Notes: generated by a model not told the origin, from the letters alone. Shown: positions 8,511-17,951, counted from the first letter of the stretch. The stretch is 64,000 nucleotides of DNA from Sediminibacterium sp. (GCF_019264485.1 NZ_JAHVAA010000011.1:186001-250000), one strand, 5' to 3'. Made by a program: numbers and translations.

Positions 8511-10208
8511 ATGCTGACAAATAAAAAAGATGTTCCTAAGCTGTTTCTGACTGAGAAAAGCCTGATATGGCTTAGTCTACTTTTAGTCACTCTATTTTGC
8601 CTGCCATATCTGAGTCTCGGAGAAAATGCGTCAGTTACGATCAATGATAATCTAGATTCAATTTTTGTTTGGTACAAGATAATCCTTGATACCAAAACAG
8701 TTTTTGCAGCTAATAATGTTAGCATTCCACCTTTTATGAGTGGAATTACCCGGGTATCATTTCCCAGTGAATTTAATTTTACTTATCTGTGGTTTTGGAT
8801 TTTTGGTCCGGTAAACGCATACATATTCGAAAGATTTTTACTCAGCTATATAGCTTTTTTCGGCATGTTATTGTTACTTAAAAAGTATATAATTCCTGGA
8901 GAAAGATATCTGCTCGTTCAATATGGAGTGGCTGTTTCTTTTGCTTTATTGCCACATTGGCCATTTGGAGGATTATGTGTACCGGGACTTCCAATATTAC
9001 TTTTTGCTTTTCTTAATTTGCTTAACGGCGAAAAGAGATTTAGTAATTGGTTCATAATTGCCTGTTATCCATTTTATTCTTCCTTAATAACATCTGGATT
9101 TTTTTTTATAGGCCTGCTTTTAATTATACTAATCGATTATTTTGTCAAAAAAAGAAGAATCCCAGTAACTTTTTGTTTAGGAATTTTAGTACTTATAAGC
9201 TTATATATCATATCACACTACAGGCTGTTTTGGGCATTCTTAATTGATGGAAACTATATTTCACATAGAACAGAATTTGTACGTGAAAAAATTACATTGT
9301 ATAAATCGATAGCAAATTTTGTATACGGACTGTATTATTCCAATCAAATCGTTTTAACATCGATCATTATTTCCTGTTTTGTAATGTGGAAATACAAAGA
9401 GATGTCAAGAATGTTTAAAAATGTACTTCTCTTTATTATTATTACTCTTCTTGTAAGTTCATTGTTGGATTCTGTTTTTCTTACTACTGTTACTAATTTT
9501 TTATTTCAAAAACTGCCTGTTAACTTAGAACGTATTGCCTGGATATATCCATTATTATGGATGATATTATTTGCAATAAGCCTTGCTTATCTTACTAGAA
9601 AGTACAAATTTGGAATACATTTCGCTTTAACAGCTGTATTTCTTCAGTTGATCTTTAATATTTCACGACATGAACTTGTTGTTACCTCTTTAAGTATTAA
9701 ATCGGGGTATTTGAAAATTGAACGGGATCCATCATTTAAAACTTTTTTTGCTACTAAGCAGTTTTCTGAAATCTCCGAATTTATAGGTGACCATAAGGAG
9801 TCGTATCGAGTTCTTAGTTTGGGAATACATCCTAGTATTTCACAGTATAATGGATTCTATACCATCGATGGATATGCATCTCTTTACGAACTTAAGTACA
9901 AAGAAATATTCAGACGCATCATCAAGAATGAAATTTCTAAGAATGCTTCTGTAAATAGTTATTTTGAGAATTGGGGTTCAAGAGCATACTTATATACAGC
10001 AAGCGATATTGGGTATATGAACCTTAAAAATAATTCAATTGAATTACCTCATTTGGATTTCGATATTAAGATGATTAAACAATTAAATGGAAAGTACATA
10101 TTATCTGCAGTAAGACTCAATGAAGCGCTGAACCCCGATTTTCTTTTTTTGAAGAAATTTTCAGATGCAGACTCTGCATGGGATATCTATTTGTATAAAA
10201 TTCAATAG
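8511..10208 (+). CDS. Multi-pass membrane protein of a glycan locus (possibly DUF6044-like)
   Basis: A 565-residue protein with about ten hydrophobic helices over residues 15-390 and a soluble C-terminal part (about 400-565). The first extracytoplasmic loop has an acidic segment (NDNLDSIF), as in GT-C glycosyltransferases that use polyprenyl-linked donors. That makes a transferase role plausible, together with the GtrB-like enzyme at 3548. I recall a similar layout in the DUF6044 family but cannot confirm it. It starts directly after the stop of the methyltransferase gene. Confidence 0.6.
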   Translation: MLTNKKDVPKLFLTEKSLIWLSLLLVTLFCLPYLSLGENASVTINDNLDSIFVWYKIILDTKTVFAANNVSIPPFMSGITRVSFPSEFNFTYLWFWIFGPVNAYIFERFLLSYIAFFGMLLLLKKYIIPGERYLLVQYGVAVSFALLPHWPFGGLCVPGLPILLFAFLNLLNGEKRFSNWFIIACYPFYSSLITSGFFFIGLLLIILIDYFVKKRRIPVTFCLGILVLISLYIISHYRLFWAFLIDGNYISHRTEFVREKITLYKSIANFVYGLYYSNQIVLTSIIISCFVMWKYKEMSRMFKNVLLFIIITLLVSSLLDSVFLTTVTNFLFQKLPVNLERIAWIYPLLWMILFAISLAYLTRKYKFGIHFALTAVFLQLIFNISRHELVVTSLSIKSGYLKIERDPSFKTFFATKQFSEISEFIGDHKESYRVLSLGIHPSISQYNGFYTIDGYASLYELKYKEIFRRIIKNEISKNASVNSYFENWGSRAYLYTASDIGYMNLKNNSIELPHLDFDIKMIKQLNGKYILSAVRLNEALNPDFLFLKKFSDADSAWDIYLYKIQ

Positions 10209-10515
10209 GTATGCAATCAATAGTGAATTATACTGATAAATTCATAGTAACTACGAATAGAGCCATATATCGCTTATAAAATAAAAAACGACGGCCTGGT
10301 GATGCAGTAGAAACGGGTTTGAAATGATATTTTTGCAGGAGGCAGATCAGGAGCTCATCAATAGCTGTTGATTTAGACAGTAAAGTGGATACTTGTAAAG
10401 GCAGGAAAATCCAACATATTATATTTAATAAAATGGAATATAGGTATTTGATTGTAAAAGTAATATCTTTAAGATGATAGCCTGTAAACTATAAAGTTGT
10501 ATATAGATTTGTTAT
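10209..10515. other. 307-bp gap before the CapD-type gene
   Basis: AT-rich, with no ORF or repeat that I can support. TATCTTTA at 10464-10471 resembles the Bacteroidota -7 box (TAnnTTTG) and lies about 45 bp before the next start, so this may be a promoter region. No clear -33 element is seen. Confidence 0.3.
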
Positions 10516-12462
10516 ATGTTTAATAAAATAAATATAGTTCCTCGCTGGATTATTTTTTTGATTGATTCTGCCATATGTGCGTTCACAATGGTATTTGCAC
10601 ATCTTGTAAGGTATAATTTATCGGTGGAAGCCATGGACTGGCAAATTCTGAGTGGAAATGTTTTGATTTTGGTGCTCATTAATTCAATTGTCTTTATCAA
10701 TTTTCGAACGTACGCAGGCATCATTCGTTATACTGGTATACAAGACGCATTGCGCATATGCTATGCTATCCTGATGACTACATCGGTTTTGTTCTTTATA
10801 GGCCTTGTATCTACGAATACTGGTGGTGGGGCATTAAATTTTCCAACAGTAACCCTGATCATTTATAGTCTTTTTAGTTTTCTCTTTCTTATTTCTTACC
10901 GGGTTATTGTAAAATATGTATTCGCTTATCTCCGTAACTATAAAATGGATCGTAAAACGGTAATCATTTATGGCGCCGGAGAAGCAGGTTTTGCCACCAA
11001 AAGGGTATTGGAGCATGATGCTACTTCGAATGTGAGTGTGGTGGCTTTTGTAGATGATGACATGCGAAAAGTAGGTAAAGTGGTAGACGGCGTAAAAATT
11101 CATCATACGCTGGATTTGCAGACTTTAACAATGGGCCAAAAGATTGATGAAATTATCCTGGCAGCTTTTACGATTGCCCCTGCTAAAAAGAACGAACTCG
11201 TAGATTTTTGTCTGGATCATGATATTAAGGTATTGAATGTACCACCGCTTGATAAATGGATAAATGGTGAGTTCTCTGCCCGCCAACTGCAAACCATTAA
11301 GATTGAAAACCTGCTGGAGCGTGAGCCGATCAGGATTAACAATGAAGAAATTGCCAACCAGGTAAAAGGTAAACGTGTATTGGTAACTGGAGCTGCGGGT
11401 TCTATTGGTAGTGAAATTGTTCGTCAGTTATTGCGTTTTCAGCCTCATACCATTATTCTTTGCGACCAGGCAGAAACACCTTTGCACCAATTGGAGCTGG
11501 AACTACAGGAAATTAATACCCAAACAGCCTGCATACCCTATTTAGGTGATGTAACCAATGAAGACAGAATGGGAGAGATGTTCGCCATGTACGAACCCCA
11601 TTATGTATATCATGCGGCTGCCTATAAACATGTACCGATGATGGAACTTTGTCCATCAGAAGCTATTCTCACCAATGTAATGGGTACCAAGATCATTTCT
11701 GATTTATCTGTTAAGTACCATGTAGAGCGATTTGTAATGGTTTCTACCGATAAAGCAGTGAACCCGACCAATGTAATGGGGGCTTCCAAAAGATTAGCTG
11801 AATGTTATGTACAATCGCTTTGTCATTCTTCTGCCACCCATTCCAACGATAAAGATAAATTCACCAAATTTATCACCACCCGTTTTGGCAATGTACTGGG
11901 ATCGAACGGATCGGTTATAATACGTTTTAAGGAACAAATTGAAAAAGGTGGTCCGGTTACGGTTACCCACCCCAATATCACCCGTTTTTTTATGACCATA
12001 CCCGAAGCCTGTCAACTCGTACTCGAAGCAGGCAGCATGGGCAGCGGTGGTGAAATATTCGTTTTCGACATGGGTAAACCCGTTCCCATCGTTGACCTCG
12101 CCAAAAAAATGATACGTCTGTACGGCTATGTACCAGGTATCGACATCGACATCAAATACACCGGCTTACGTCAGGGTGAAAAACTCTATGAAGAACTCCT
12201 CATGGACTCTGAAAACACTCTCCCTACCTATCACGAAAAAATACTGATCGCCAAAGTTAGAACCAACGCCATCGATGCCATTCAGCATGAATTTGCTGAA
12301 CTCATACGCCTCGCCAAACAAAGGGTTAATACCATGGATATGGTAGCTAAAATGAAACAACTCGTCCCCGAATTTGTGAGTAATAACTCTGTATTTGCAG
12401 AACTGGATAAAAAGAATGAAGAGAGCAAGGATGCGAATGTGGTGACGATGAAAGTGGGATAG
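10516..12462 (+). CDS. Membrane-bound UDP-sugar 4,6-dehydratase (CapD/WbpM/PglF family)
   Basis: A 648-residue protein with four N-terminal membrane helices (about 10-130), a first Rossmann-like domain (VIIYGAGEAGFATKRVL, near 150) and the catalytic SDR domain (VLVTGAAGSIGSEIVRQLL, near 290). The motif STDKAVNPTNVMGASKR has Met and Lys in place of the usual Tyr-x-x-x-Lys, as in WbpM/PglF. Such enzymes turn UDP-GlcNAc into the 4-keto-6-deoxy sugar that leads to bacillosamine, FucNAc or QuiNAc. It ends the AT-rich cluster. Its 3' half looks less AT-rich than its 5' end. Confidence 0.9.
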   Translation: MFNKINIVPRWIIFLIDSAICAFTMVFAHLVRYNLSVEAMDWQILSGNVLILVLINSIVFINFRTYAGIIRYTGIQDALRICYAILMTTSVLFFIGLVSTNTGGGALNFPTVTLIIYSLFSFLFLISYRVIVKYVFAYLRNYKMDRKTVIIYGAGEAGFATKRVLEHDATSNVSVVAFVDDDMRKVGKVVDGVKIHHTLDLQTLTMGQKIDEIILAAFTIAPAKKNELVDFCLDHDIKVLNVPPLDKWINGEFSARQLQTIKIENLLEREPIRINNEEIANQVKGKRVLVTGAAGSIGSEIVRQLLRFQPHTIILCDQAETPLHQLELELQEINTQTACIPYLGDVTNEDRMGEMFAMYEPHYVYHAAAYKHVPMMELCPSEAILTNVMGTKIISDLSVKYHVERFVMVSTDKAVNPTNVMGASKRLAECYVQSLCHSSATHSNDKDKFTKFITTRFGNVLGSNGSVIIRFKEQIEKGGPVTVTHPNITRFFMTIPEACQLVLEAGSMGSGGEIFVFDMGKPVPIVDLAKKMIRLYGYVPGIDIDIKYTGLRQGEKLYEELLMDSENTLPTYHEKILIAKVRTNAIDAIQHEFAELIRLAKQRVNTMDMVAKMKQLVPEFVSNNSVFAELDKKNEESKDANVVTMKVG

Positions 12463-12500
12463 GAGGAAAGTCCGGGGTCGGAAAGACCGAAAGATTGGAT

Positions 12501-12594
12501 GTGTTGGCCTTGCCAACACGTTTTTTTGATCATCTCCCGCGCGTCATCCTGAGGGAGTGTCTCGATCGCAGATCGAGTTCACGACAAAGGATCT
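12501..12594. repeat. Hairpin-bearing repeat, copy A
   Basis: It contains GTGTTGGC-CTT-GCCAACAC (12501-12519), a GTCATCCTG block, the stem CTCGATC-GCA-GATCGAG (12561-12577) and AAGGATCTTTTTGAT. Copy B after ino1 (14751-14870) keeps both stems exactly while the loops differ (CTT/TTT, GCA/TTA), and carries a 20-bp insertion at 14800-14819 that is missing here. Confidence 0.75.
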
Positions 12595-12738
12595 TTTTGA
12601 TGTAAGATGTCGGATCTCAGATGTCGGATTTGAATGGGTAGTGGAAGGCATATGTTCTTTATTTTTTTGCTTACCTCTGTGCAACTCCGTGGGTTTTAAA
12701 AGTGATTTTTATGTGAGGTTTACTACTATAACATAACT

Positions 12739-12962
12739 CTCCCTTTACTTTTTGTCTTGACACAAAAAAGTAACAAAAAAAGTCAAGGCTGTCGAAAAAA
12801 AGCTGAAATTTGCTTCATTGCGCTACAATGGATGAAGTCTAAAGCCGGACTTTTGCTCATTGATTTAACGAAGCTGTGCTTCAGCTTTAGTTAAAGCCAA
12901 ACATCATCCATTGCTTTACGCTTCATTACGTAAATTTCTTAACGCTTTTTTTCTAAGGCCGG
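12739..12962. repeat. Fold-back intergenic element, copy 1 of 3
   Basis: An element of about 225 bp that starts with a T-rich segment and GTCTTGACACAAAAAAGTAA and ends in CTAAGGCCGG. CTTGAC/GTCAAG and AAAAAGC...AAATTT / AAATTT...GCTTTTT are imperfect inverted arms, so it can fold back on itself, with a smaller inner stem GAAGC-TGT-GCTTC. Copies 2 and 3 are at 14930-15175 and 24211-24520. This copy lacks the 18-20 bp insertion that both others have after the ATG near 12834. It is non-coding in all frames. Confidence 0.8.
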
Positions 12963-13399
12963 AAGGTGATGGAGGGCAAGACAAAGGATCTTTTTGATGT
13001 AGGATGTCGGATCTCAGATGTCGGATTTGAATGGGTAGTGGAAGGCATATGTCCTTTATTTTTTTGCTTACCTCTGTGCAACTCTCCGTAGGAGTCTCCA
13101 AAGGAGTTCTATGAACCTTTGGACCGTGCCTCACTCTGTGTAACTCAGTGGTTAAAAATAATGATTACACAGGAGTGCTACTACTAATAAATAACGCTAT
13201 TTACTTTATGCCCTCTAAAGGCGGACAAGCCCCTTCTTCGCAACCGCTCTCCGGACGTAGTCGGGATTTGTCCGGCTAGCACTCGAGGCTTGATTCTAAT
13301 CAAGTTTTAATCAACAGGGCTGCGAAGCGTTTATCTTTCGGATTCCCGGTCTTTCCGACTTTCCCTTAACTTCGCAATCTTTTTAACTACTACACACAC

Positions 13400-14713
13400 A
13401 TGTCTACAAAAATAAGGGTTGCCATTGCTGGTATTGGGTCTTGTGCTTCTGCACTGGTGCAGGGAGTTGAGTTTTATTTGAGGAATCCGGAGAATATGAT
13501 TGGATTGATGTACCCGGAGATAGGAGGGTATAAAACGGAAGATATTGAGTTTGTACTCGGATTTGATATTGATACTCGTAAAGTAGATACTTTTTTACAG
13601 GAAGCACTCTATGTACTGCCAAACTGTAATATGCGGGTGATTGACCCAGCTTCTAAGTTTCAGTGTATTGAAACCAATGCCAGAACTTTTCGTGGTCCTA
13701 CACTGGATGGTATTGCGCCACATATGCTTAGATACCATGGAGACATCACTTTCCAGGAAGATACCAAGGCTCATATAATCAGTGCTGAGGAGTATAAAGA
13801 ATTGTTGAAAAAGCATAAGGTTGACATCCTTCTTAACTATATGCCCGTGGGGGCAGAAGAAGCTTCTAAATGGTATATCACCCATGCTATTGATGCGGGG
13901 GTACATGTGATTAACTGTATGCCCACATTTATCTCAACAGAAGATGCCACGGCACTGGAACTGATGGCTATTAAAAATAAAGTAACCATTGTTGGTAGTG
14001 ATATGCGTTCCAGCTACGGCGCCAGCCGTCTCTCTGAAGTATTACAGGGTAGTATGATGGATGCCGGTCTGGTAGTTACACAGCATATCCAGATGAATAT
14101 GGCTGCCGGTACTACCCAGGGGCAGGAACATATCATCAATGGCCGCTCAGCCAATACCGATTTCCTTAATATGGCCGAAAAAGCCAGGCTGCATAGTAAA
14201 CATGTATCGAAAGAGAATGTACTAAGTGGTCAATCTATTGTGCGGGGTAAAGGATTGGAAGGGATGACCATGTTTGCAGGTCCGTCATTGACGGTAGTGC
14301 AGCGTCCGGGTGGGGACTATATGGGTACCGACAATAAAGTATGTAATATAGACCTCGTAGCTTATGGTTTTGCCGGCGCCAGGTACGAACTCACGGCCCG
14401 TTTATCGGTGCAGGATAGTCCGAACAGCGGCGGTATAGTAGTGGATGCCATCCGTTTCTGCCGGGTAGCCCGGGAAATGGATATCGTTGGTTACCTGCGT
14501 GGACCTTCTGCCTGGTCGCAGAAGACACCTCCGGTACAGATGACAACGGCCGATGCTAAATTTGAATGTGATGCCATGGCGAGAAGAGTGTATACTCCGA
14601 TTACGGAGAAACAAAAGATCAGTAATCTTTTTTCTGTGAGTAATGAATTACTTATAGAAAAAGTAAAGGAACTTCCTTTTACTTTTCAAAAAGGGAAAAC
14701 GGAGTATGAATAG
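13400..14713 (+). CDS. ino1: Inositol-3-phosphate synthase
   Basis: A 437-residue protein of the myo-inositol-1-phosphate synthase family. The NAD-binding start is VAIAGIGSCASALVQGVEF (8-26). FVLGFDIDTRKV, LLNYMPVGAEEAS, VINCMPTF and GSDMRSSYGASRLSEVL (the catalytic lobe) follow. It converts glucose 6-phosphate to inositol 3-phosphate using internal NAD redox. In Bacteroidota this can feed inositol lipids; no CDP-inositol transferase gene is in the window. The gene stands alone between two repeat-rich gaps. Confidence 0.93.
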   Translation: MSTKIRVAIAGIGSCASALVQGVEFYLRNPENMIGLMYPEIGGYKTEDIEFVLGFDIDTRKVDTFLQEALYVLPNCNMRVIDPASKFQCIETNARTFRGPTLDGIAPHMLRYHGDITFQEDTKAHIISAEEYKELLKKHKVDILLNYMPVGAEEASKWYITHAIDAGVHVINCMPTFISTEDATALELMAIKNKVTIVGSDMRSSYGASRLSEVLQGSMMDAGLVVTQHIQMNMAAGTTQGQEHIINGRSANTDFLNMAEKARLHSKHVSKENVLSGQSIVRGKGLEGMTMFAGPSLTVVQRPGGDYMGTDNKVCNIDLVAYGFAGARYELTARLSVQDSPNSGGIVVDAIRFCRVAREMDIVGYLRGPSAWSQKTPPVQMTTADAKFECDAMARRVYTPITEKQKISNLFSVSNELLIEKVKELPFTFQKGKTEYE

Positions 14714-14799
14714 ATGGAAGATGTCTGATCTCAGATGTCGGATTTGAAATGTGTTGGCTTTGCCAACACGGTTTTTGATCCTCCCAGCATGTCATCCTG

Positions 14800-14819
14800 T
14801 CCAAAGGACTCCTATGGAG
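14800..14819 (+). repeat. 20-bp palindromic micro-element, clean insertion
   Basis: The unit is two small hairpins, TCC-AAA-GGA followed by CTCC-TAT-GGAG. It splits CATCCTG from AGGAGTGTCTCG; at 12545 the same text runs uninterrupted. The base before it (G) equals its last base, and an A follows. Confidence 0.8.
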
Positions 14820-14929
14820 AGGAGTGTCTCGATCTTAGATCGAGTTCACGACGAAGGATCTTTTTGATAATGCTACTCAGTGATTATAAAGAGAAGCTTT
14901 TCTTGAATGGGGTTACTAGTAGTTACTAG

Positions 14930-15175
14930 CCCTCCGTTTACTTTTTTGTCTTGACACAAAAAAGTAACAAAAAAAGTCAAGGCTTCAGAAAAAAAGCTAA
15001 AATTTTCTACGTTACGCTACAATGGATGTCCAAAGGACTCTTCGAGAAGTCTAAAGCCAAACTTTTTGTTAATGACTGAACGAAACTGTGCTTTAGTATT
15101 TGAGTAAGGCCAAGCATCATCCATTGCTTAACGCTTCACTACGTAAATTTCTTAACGCTTTTTTCTAAGGCCGGG
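14930..15175. repeat. Fold-back intergenic element, copy 2 of 3
   Basis: Same layout as the copy at 12739-12962. An 18-bp micro-element (15029-15046, TCC-AAA-GGA then CTC-TTC-GAG) sits between ATG and AAGTCTAAAG, where copy 1 has no insertion and copy 3 has a 20-bp version. The inner GAAGC/GCTTC stem is partly lost here. Confidence 0.8.
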
Positions 15176-15353
15176 GCAAAGGGAGGGAATAATGTCCGAA
15201 GATTCATAGAACTCCTTTGGAGACCCCTATGGGGAATATCTAATGTCCAACTTCGATATTGGATATTGGACATTCTGCTGTTCTTCTGTTTTCCTCCCCC
15301 CTTGTTTTGGGCATTAAATTTAGATTTCTGATATTTGATACTTAAGGATTTGT

Positions 15354-17792
15354 ATGAAAATGATTTTAAGAGGATTGATTGCAGTGGTTTTTGTTTGCTT
15401 TCAGGTGATAACTGTCTGCGGACAGGGTCTGCCGGTTAATATAGAGAGCCTTTCTGATGAGCAATTGATTCAACTGGCTACGAAGTATAACCTGATGGGC
15501 TTGAGTGAAGCGGAACTCGAAGCCAAAGCCAAAGAAGCCGGACTGGGGAGCGACCAGATTCTATTGCTGAAGAAAAGAATTGCCCTGCTTGACCCCTCGG
15601 TTACAGGCGGACAAATTGCCTATAGTAACAAAACAGATAGTTATGTACTCAGGAATAAGGTACTAACCAAGGGCCCTTCTATTCGTTCAAAAGACTCCAG
15701 CGGGGTCTTGTCGGTTTTTGGGGCCGAAATTTTTGATAATGTTGACCTGAGTTTTGAGCCCAACCTATCTATCGCCACCCCTTCACAATATATTATTGGT
15801 GTGAATGATCAGTTAGTAATTGATGTGTATGGGGTTTCGGATGTAACTAAAAAATTGAAAGTAACCACAGAAGGCGATATAAGATTTCCGAACCTGGGCC
15901 CGATAAAAGTAGCAGGTAAATCGGTGGATGATGCACGGCTGTTGATTAAAAAAGCACTGACCAAAATTTATCCCGGTATAGCTACGGGGGCCGTGGCTGT
16001 TCAGGTATCGGTAGGTCAGATTCGCAGCATTCAGGTTACATTATTGGGTGAAGTGCGTAGACCGGGTACTTATACTATTTCTGCATTAGCCACGCTGATG
16101 AATGCTTTGTACGCATCTGGTGGTCCGAATGATATAGGTTCGTTCAGAAAAATAGAATTATTGCGGGGTGGTAAAGTAGTGACCGAATTTGATCTCTATG
16201 ATTTTCTATTGAAAGGCGATCTGAGTAAGAATAGGTTATTGCAGGATGATGATGTAATTCGTGTAGGAACTTATACTACCCGTGTGGCGCTCAAAGGTGC
16301 TTTGAAAAAACCAGCCATATTCGATCTGAAAGCGGGCGAATCGGCTGCTGACCTGATTGAGTATGCAGGTGGTTTTGCAGATGTGGCTTTTAAAGAAAGG
16401 GTGCGTGTGGCCAGATTAGGTATTACCCAACGGGAAATTTTTACAGTACCTGCTGCTGAACTTAAGCAGTTCAAACTGTTTTCGGGTGATACAATTACCG
16501 TTGATTCATTACCCTCTTTATACGCCAATCGTGTTTGGATTACCGGAGCCATTAATCATACCGGTGCGTATGGTCTTCAGCAAGCCAGAGATTTGAATGA
16601 ACTGATAAAACTGGCCCGTTTAAGAGAAGATGCCTACCTGGAAAGGGGGATACTTCGCAGACTGAAATCGGATCTTACGCCTTCTCTGGTTCCTTTTAGT
16701 GTTACTGATGTGGTACAGGGTAAATTTAACCTTGCACTTCAAAGAGAAGACTCGGTTCATATTTTCAGGGCCACCGATCTGCGGGAAAAATATACGGTTG
16801 ATATAAATGGGGAGGTGAATAAGCCAGGTACTTATGCCTATTTTGAACATATGCGGGTACAGGATCTGGTATTATTGTCAAATGGATACAGGGAAGGTGC
16901 CGCCAAACAGAAAATAGAAATATCGCGACGTTTATCTGCCAGCGGAACGGAGAGCGATACGGTATCGTATGCAGTAATAAAAGAAATCAGCTTAGATAAA
17001 ACAGAAGACCTACAATTTGAATTAAAACCATTTGATATAATAGCTGTTCGCCGACTGCCCGTATACAAGGAACAGATTACGGTGAGTATTGAGGGCGAAG
17101 TGTTTTATCCGGGTACCTATACCCTTTCTTCGAAAAATGAAAGATTGTCGGATATCATAACCCGTTCAGGCGGATTGAAATCTTCTGCTTTTGCAGAAGG
17201 TGCCGTGTTGATCAGGAATACCTATGTGGGTGTAACATCTTCTGATGCTGCCTTGCTGGGTAGTAAGGCCCGGTTGATTAATCAACAGAGTGGTAAGAAT
17301 ATTACACCGATTGAAGGTGGCGACAGTACCCTGTTAAAAACCCTGTCGGCACAGCAAAAGCCCATGAGTATACGTTTATCGGATGCGCTGAACAATAAAG
17401 GCGGGGCTGATGATGTATTTCTGGAAGAAGGTGATGTGATTAAAATCCCTAAATCTATCCAGACCATCCAGACTTTTGGAATGGTGAATTTACCCAAGCA
17501 GATTGTATACCGAGAAGGGATTACACTGAAAGAAGCGGTGAGAGAGTCGGGTGGTTTTGCCGTGAATGCCTCGCGCAAACACGCATATGTTGTGTATGCG
17601 AATGGTGAGATAAAAACAACAAGGAATTTCCTCTTCTTCCGATCATACCCGGGTTTGAAAACAGGAGCAGAACTGTATATACCATCAAAATCAGACCGGA
17701 AAAAATTATCAACCGGTGAAGCAGTGGGATTGATTTCGGGGTTGACTTCTTTGCTGGGGTTGGCGATTGTGTTGGTGAATACAAGCAAGTAG
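15354..17792 (+). CDS. SLBB-domain polysaccharide export protein (Wza-like)
   Basis: An 812-residue secreted protein. A signal peptide covers about the first 23 residues, with a cleavage site near VCG/Q. The polysaccharide-export domain (about 140-225: YIIGVNDQLVIDVYGVSD, then GDIRFPNLGPIKVAG) is followed by repeated SLBB domains, each with a G-E/A-V-x-x-PG-TY core (LLGEVRRPGTYTIS, INGEVNKPGTYAYF, IEGEVFYPGTYTLS). A hydrophobic C-terminal helix (SGLTSLLGLAIVLVN) could span the outer membrane, as in Wza. It is about twice the length of Wza, as is common in Bacteroidota. It begins the export part of the second glycan locus. Confidence 0.9.
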   Translation: MKMILRGLIAVVFVCFQVITVCGQGLPVNIESLSDEQLIQLATKYNLMGLSEAELEAKAKEAGLGSDQILLLKKRIALLDPSVTGGQIAYSNKTDSYVLRNKVLTKGPSIRSKDSSGVLSVFGAEIFDNVDLSFEPNLSIATPSQYIIGVNDQLVIDVYGVSDVTKKLKVTTEGDIRFPNLGPIKVAGKSVDDARLLIKKALTKIYPGIATGAVAVQVSVGQIRSIQVTLLGEVRRPGTYTISALATLMNALYASGGPNDIGSFRKIELLRGGKVVTEFDLYDFLLKGDLSKNRLLQDDDVIRVGTYTTRVALKGALKKPAIFDLKAGESAADLIEYAGGFADVAFKERVRVARLGITQREIFTVPAAELKQFKLFSGDTITVDSLPSLYANRVWITGAINHTGAYGLQQARDLNELIKLARLREDAYLERGILRRLKSDLTPSLVPFSVTDVVQGKFNLALQREDSVHIFRATDLREKYTVDINGEVNKPGTYAYFEHMRVQDLVLLSNGYREGAAKQKIEISRRLSASGTESDTVSYAVIKEISLDKTEDLQFELKPFDIIAVRRLPVYKEQITVSIEGEVFYPGTYTLSSKNERLSDIITRSGGLKSSAFAEGAVLIRNTYVGVTSSDAALLGSKARLINQQSGKNITPIEGGDSTLLKTLSAQQKPMSIRLSDALNNKGGADDVFLEEGDVIKIPKSIQTIQTFGMVNLPKQIVYREGITLKEAVRESGGFAVNASRKHAYVVYANGEIKTTRNFLFFRSYPGLKTGAELYIPSKSDRKKLSTGEAVGLISGLTSLLGLAIVLVNTSK

Positions 17793-17805
17793 TAGAAGCA
17801 CAGAG

Positions 17806-17854
17806 GAATAAGAAATAAGGAATAAGAAACAGGGGACAGGAAACAAGAAACAAG
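17806..17854. repeat. Heptad word array (GAATAAG/AAACAAG)
   Basis: Seven contiguous 7-bp words: GAATAAG, AAATAAG, GAATAAG, AAACAGG, GGACAGG, AAACAAG, AAACAAG. It lies just after the SLBB gene. Confidence 0.85.
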
Positions 17855-17903
17855 ATTCAGGGATTGGGGGAATATTATATTTAAGTAAGGTATACTTACA
17901 ACT

Positions 17904-17945
17904 ACTCACCACTCACTATTGACTATTCACCATTGACCATTCACC
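17904..17945. repeat. Heptad word array (ATTSACY)
   Basis: Six words in perfect 7-bp register: ACTCACC, ACTCACT, ATTGACT, ATTCACC, ATTGACC, ATTCACC. It ends 6 bp before the ATG of the Wzz-like gene, so it forms the 5' leader of that gene. Confidence 0.85.
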
Positions 17946-17951
17946 ACTACC

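Larger units (their letters stand above)
12463..13399. repeat. Repeat-dense intergenic stretch upstream of ino1
   Basis: No gene is supported. In order it holds a hairpin-bearing repeat also found after ino1 (12501-12594), a 108-bp direct repeat (12583-12690 and 12980-13087, nearly identical), a ~225-bp fold-back element (12739-12962) and palindromic micro-elements near 13085-13125 and 13205. It is bounded by perfect 13-bp inverted repeats: GTCGGAAAGACCG at 12477-12489 and its complement at 13347-13359. TAACTTCG at 13367-13374, just outside the right repeat, is a plausible -7 box for ino1. Confidence 0.75.
14714..15353. repeat. Repeat-dense intergenic stretch downstream of ino1
   Basis: No gene is supported. 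It holds GATGTCN-type heptads (14715-14745), hairpin repeat copy B (14751-14870) with its 20-bp insertion, fold-back element copy 2 (14930-15175) and further palindromic micro-elements mixed with AATGTCC/AATATCT words (15188-15275). The order repeats that on the upstream side of ino1. AAGGATTTGT just before 15354 gives a weak ribosome site for the next gene. Confidence 0.75.

Noticed and set aside
2231..12462. Complete PglF-PglE-PglD-PglC route to di-N-acetylbacillosamine
   Set aside because: Dehydratase, aminotransferase, acyltransferase and short phosphoglycosyl transferase are all present, but the aminotransferase matches WecE (a dTDP-sugar enzyme) far better than PglE. It stays a weaker alternative.
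12916..15000. Open frames of 60-110 codons in the repeat-rich gaps around ino1
   Set aside because: They follow the repeats, differ between copies of the same repeat by frameshifts and stops, and have no protein-like motif.
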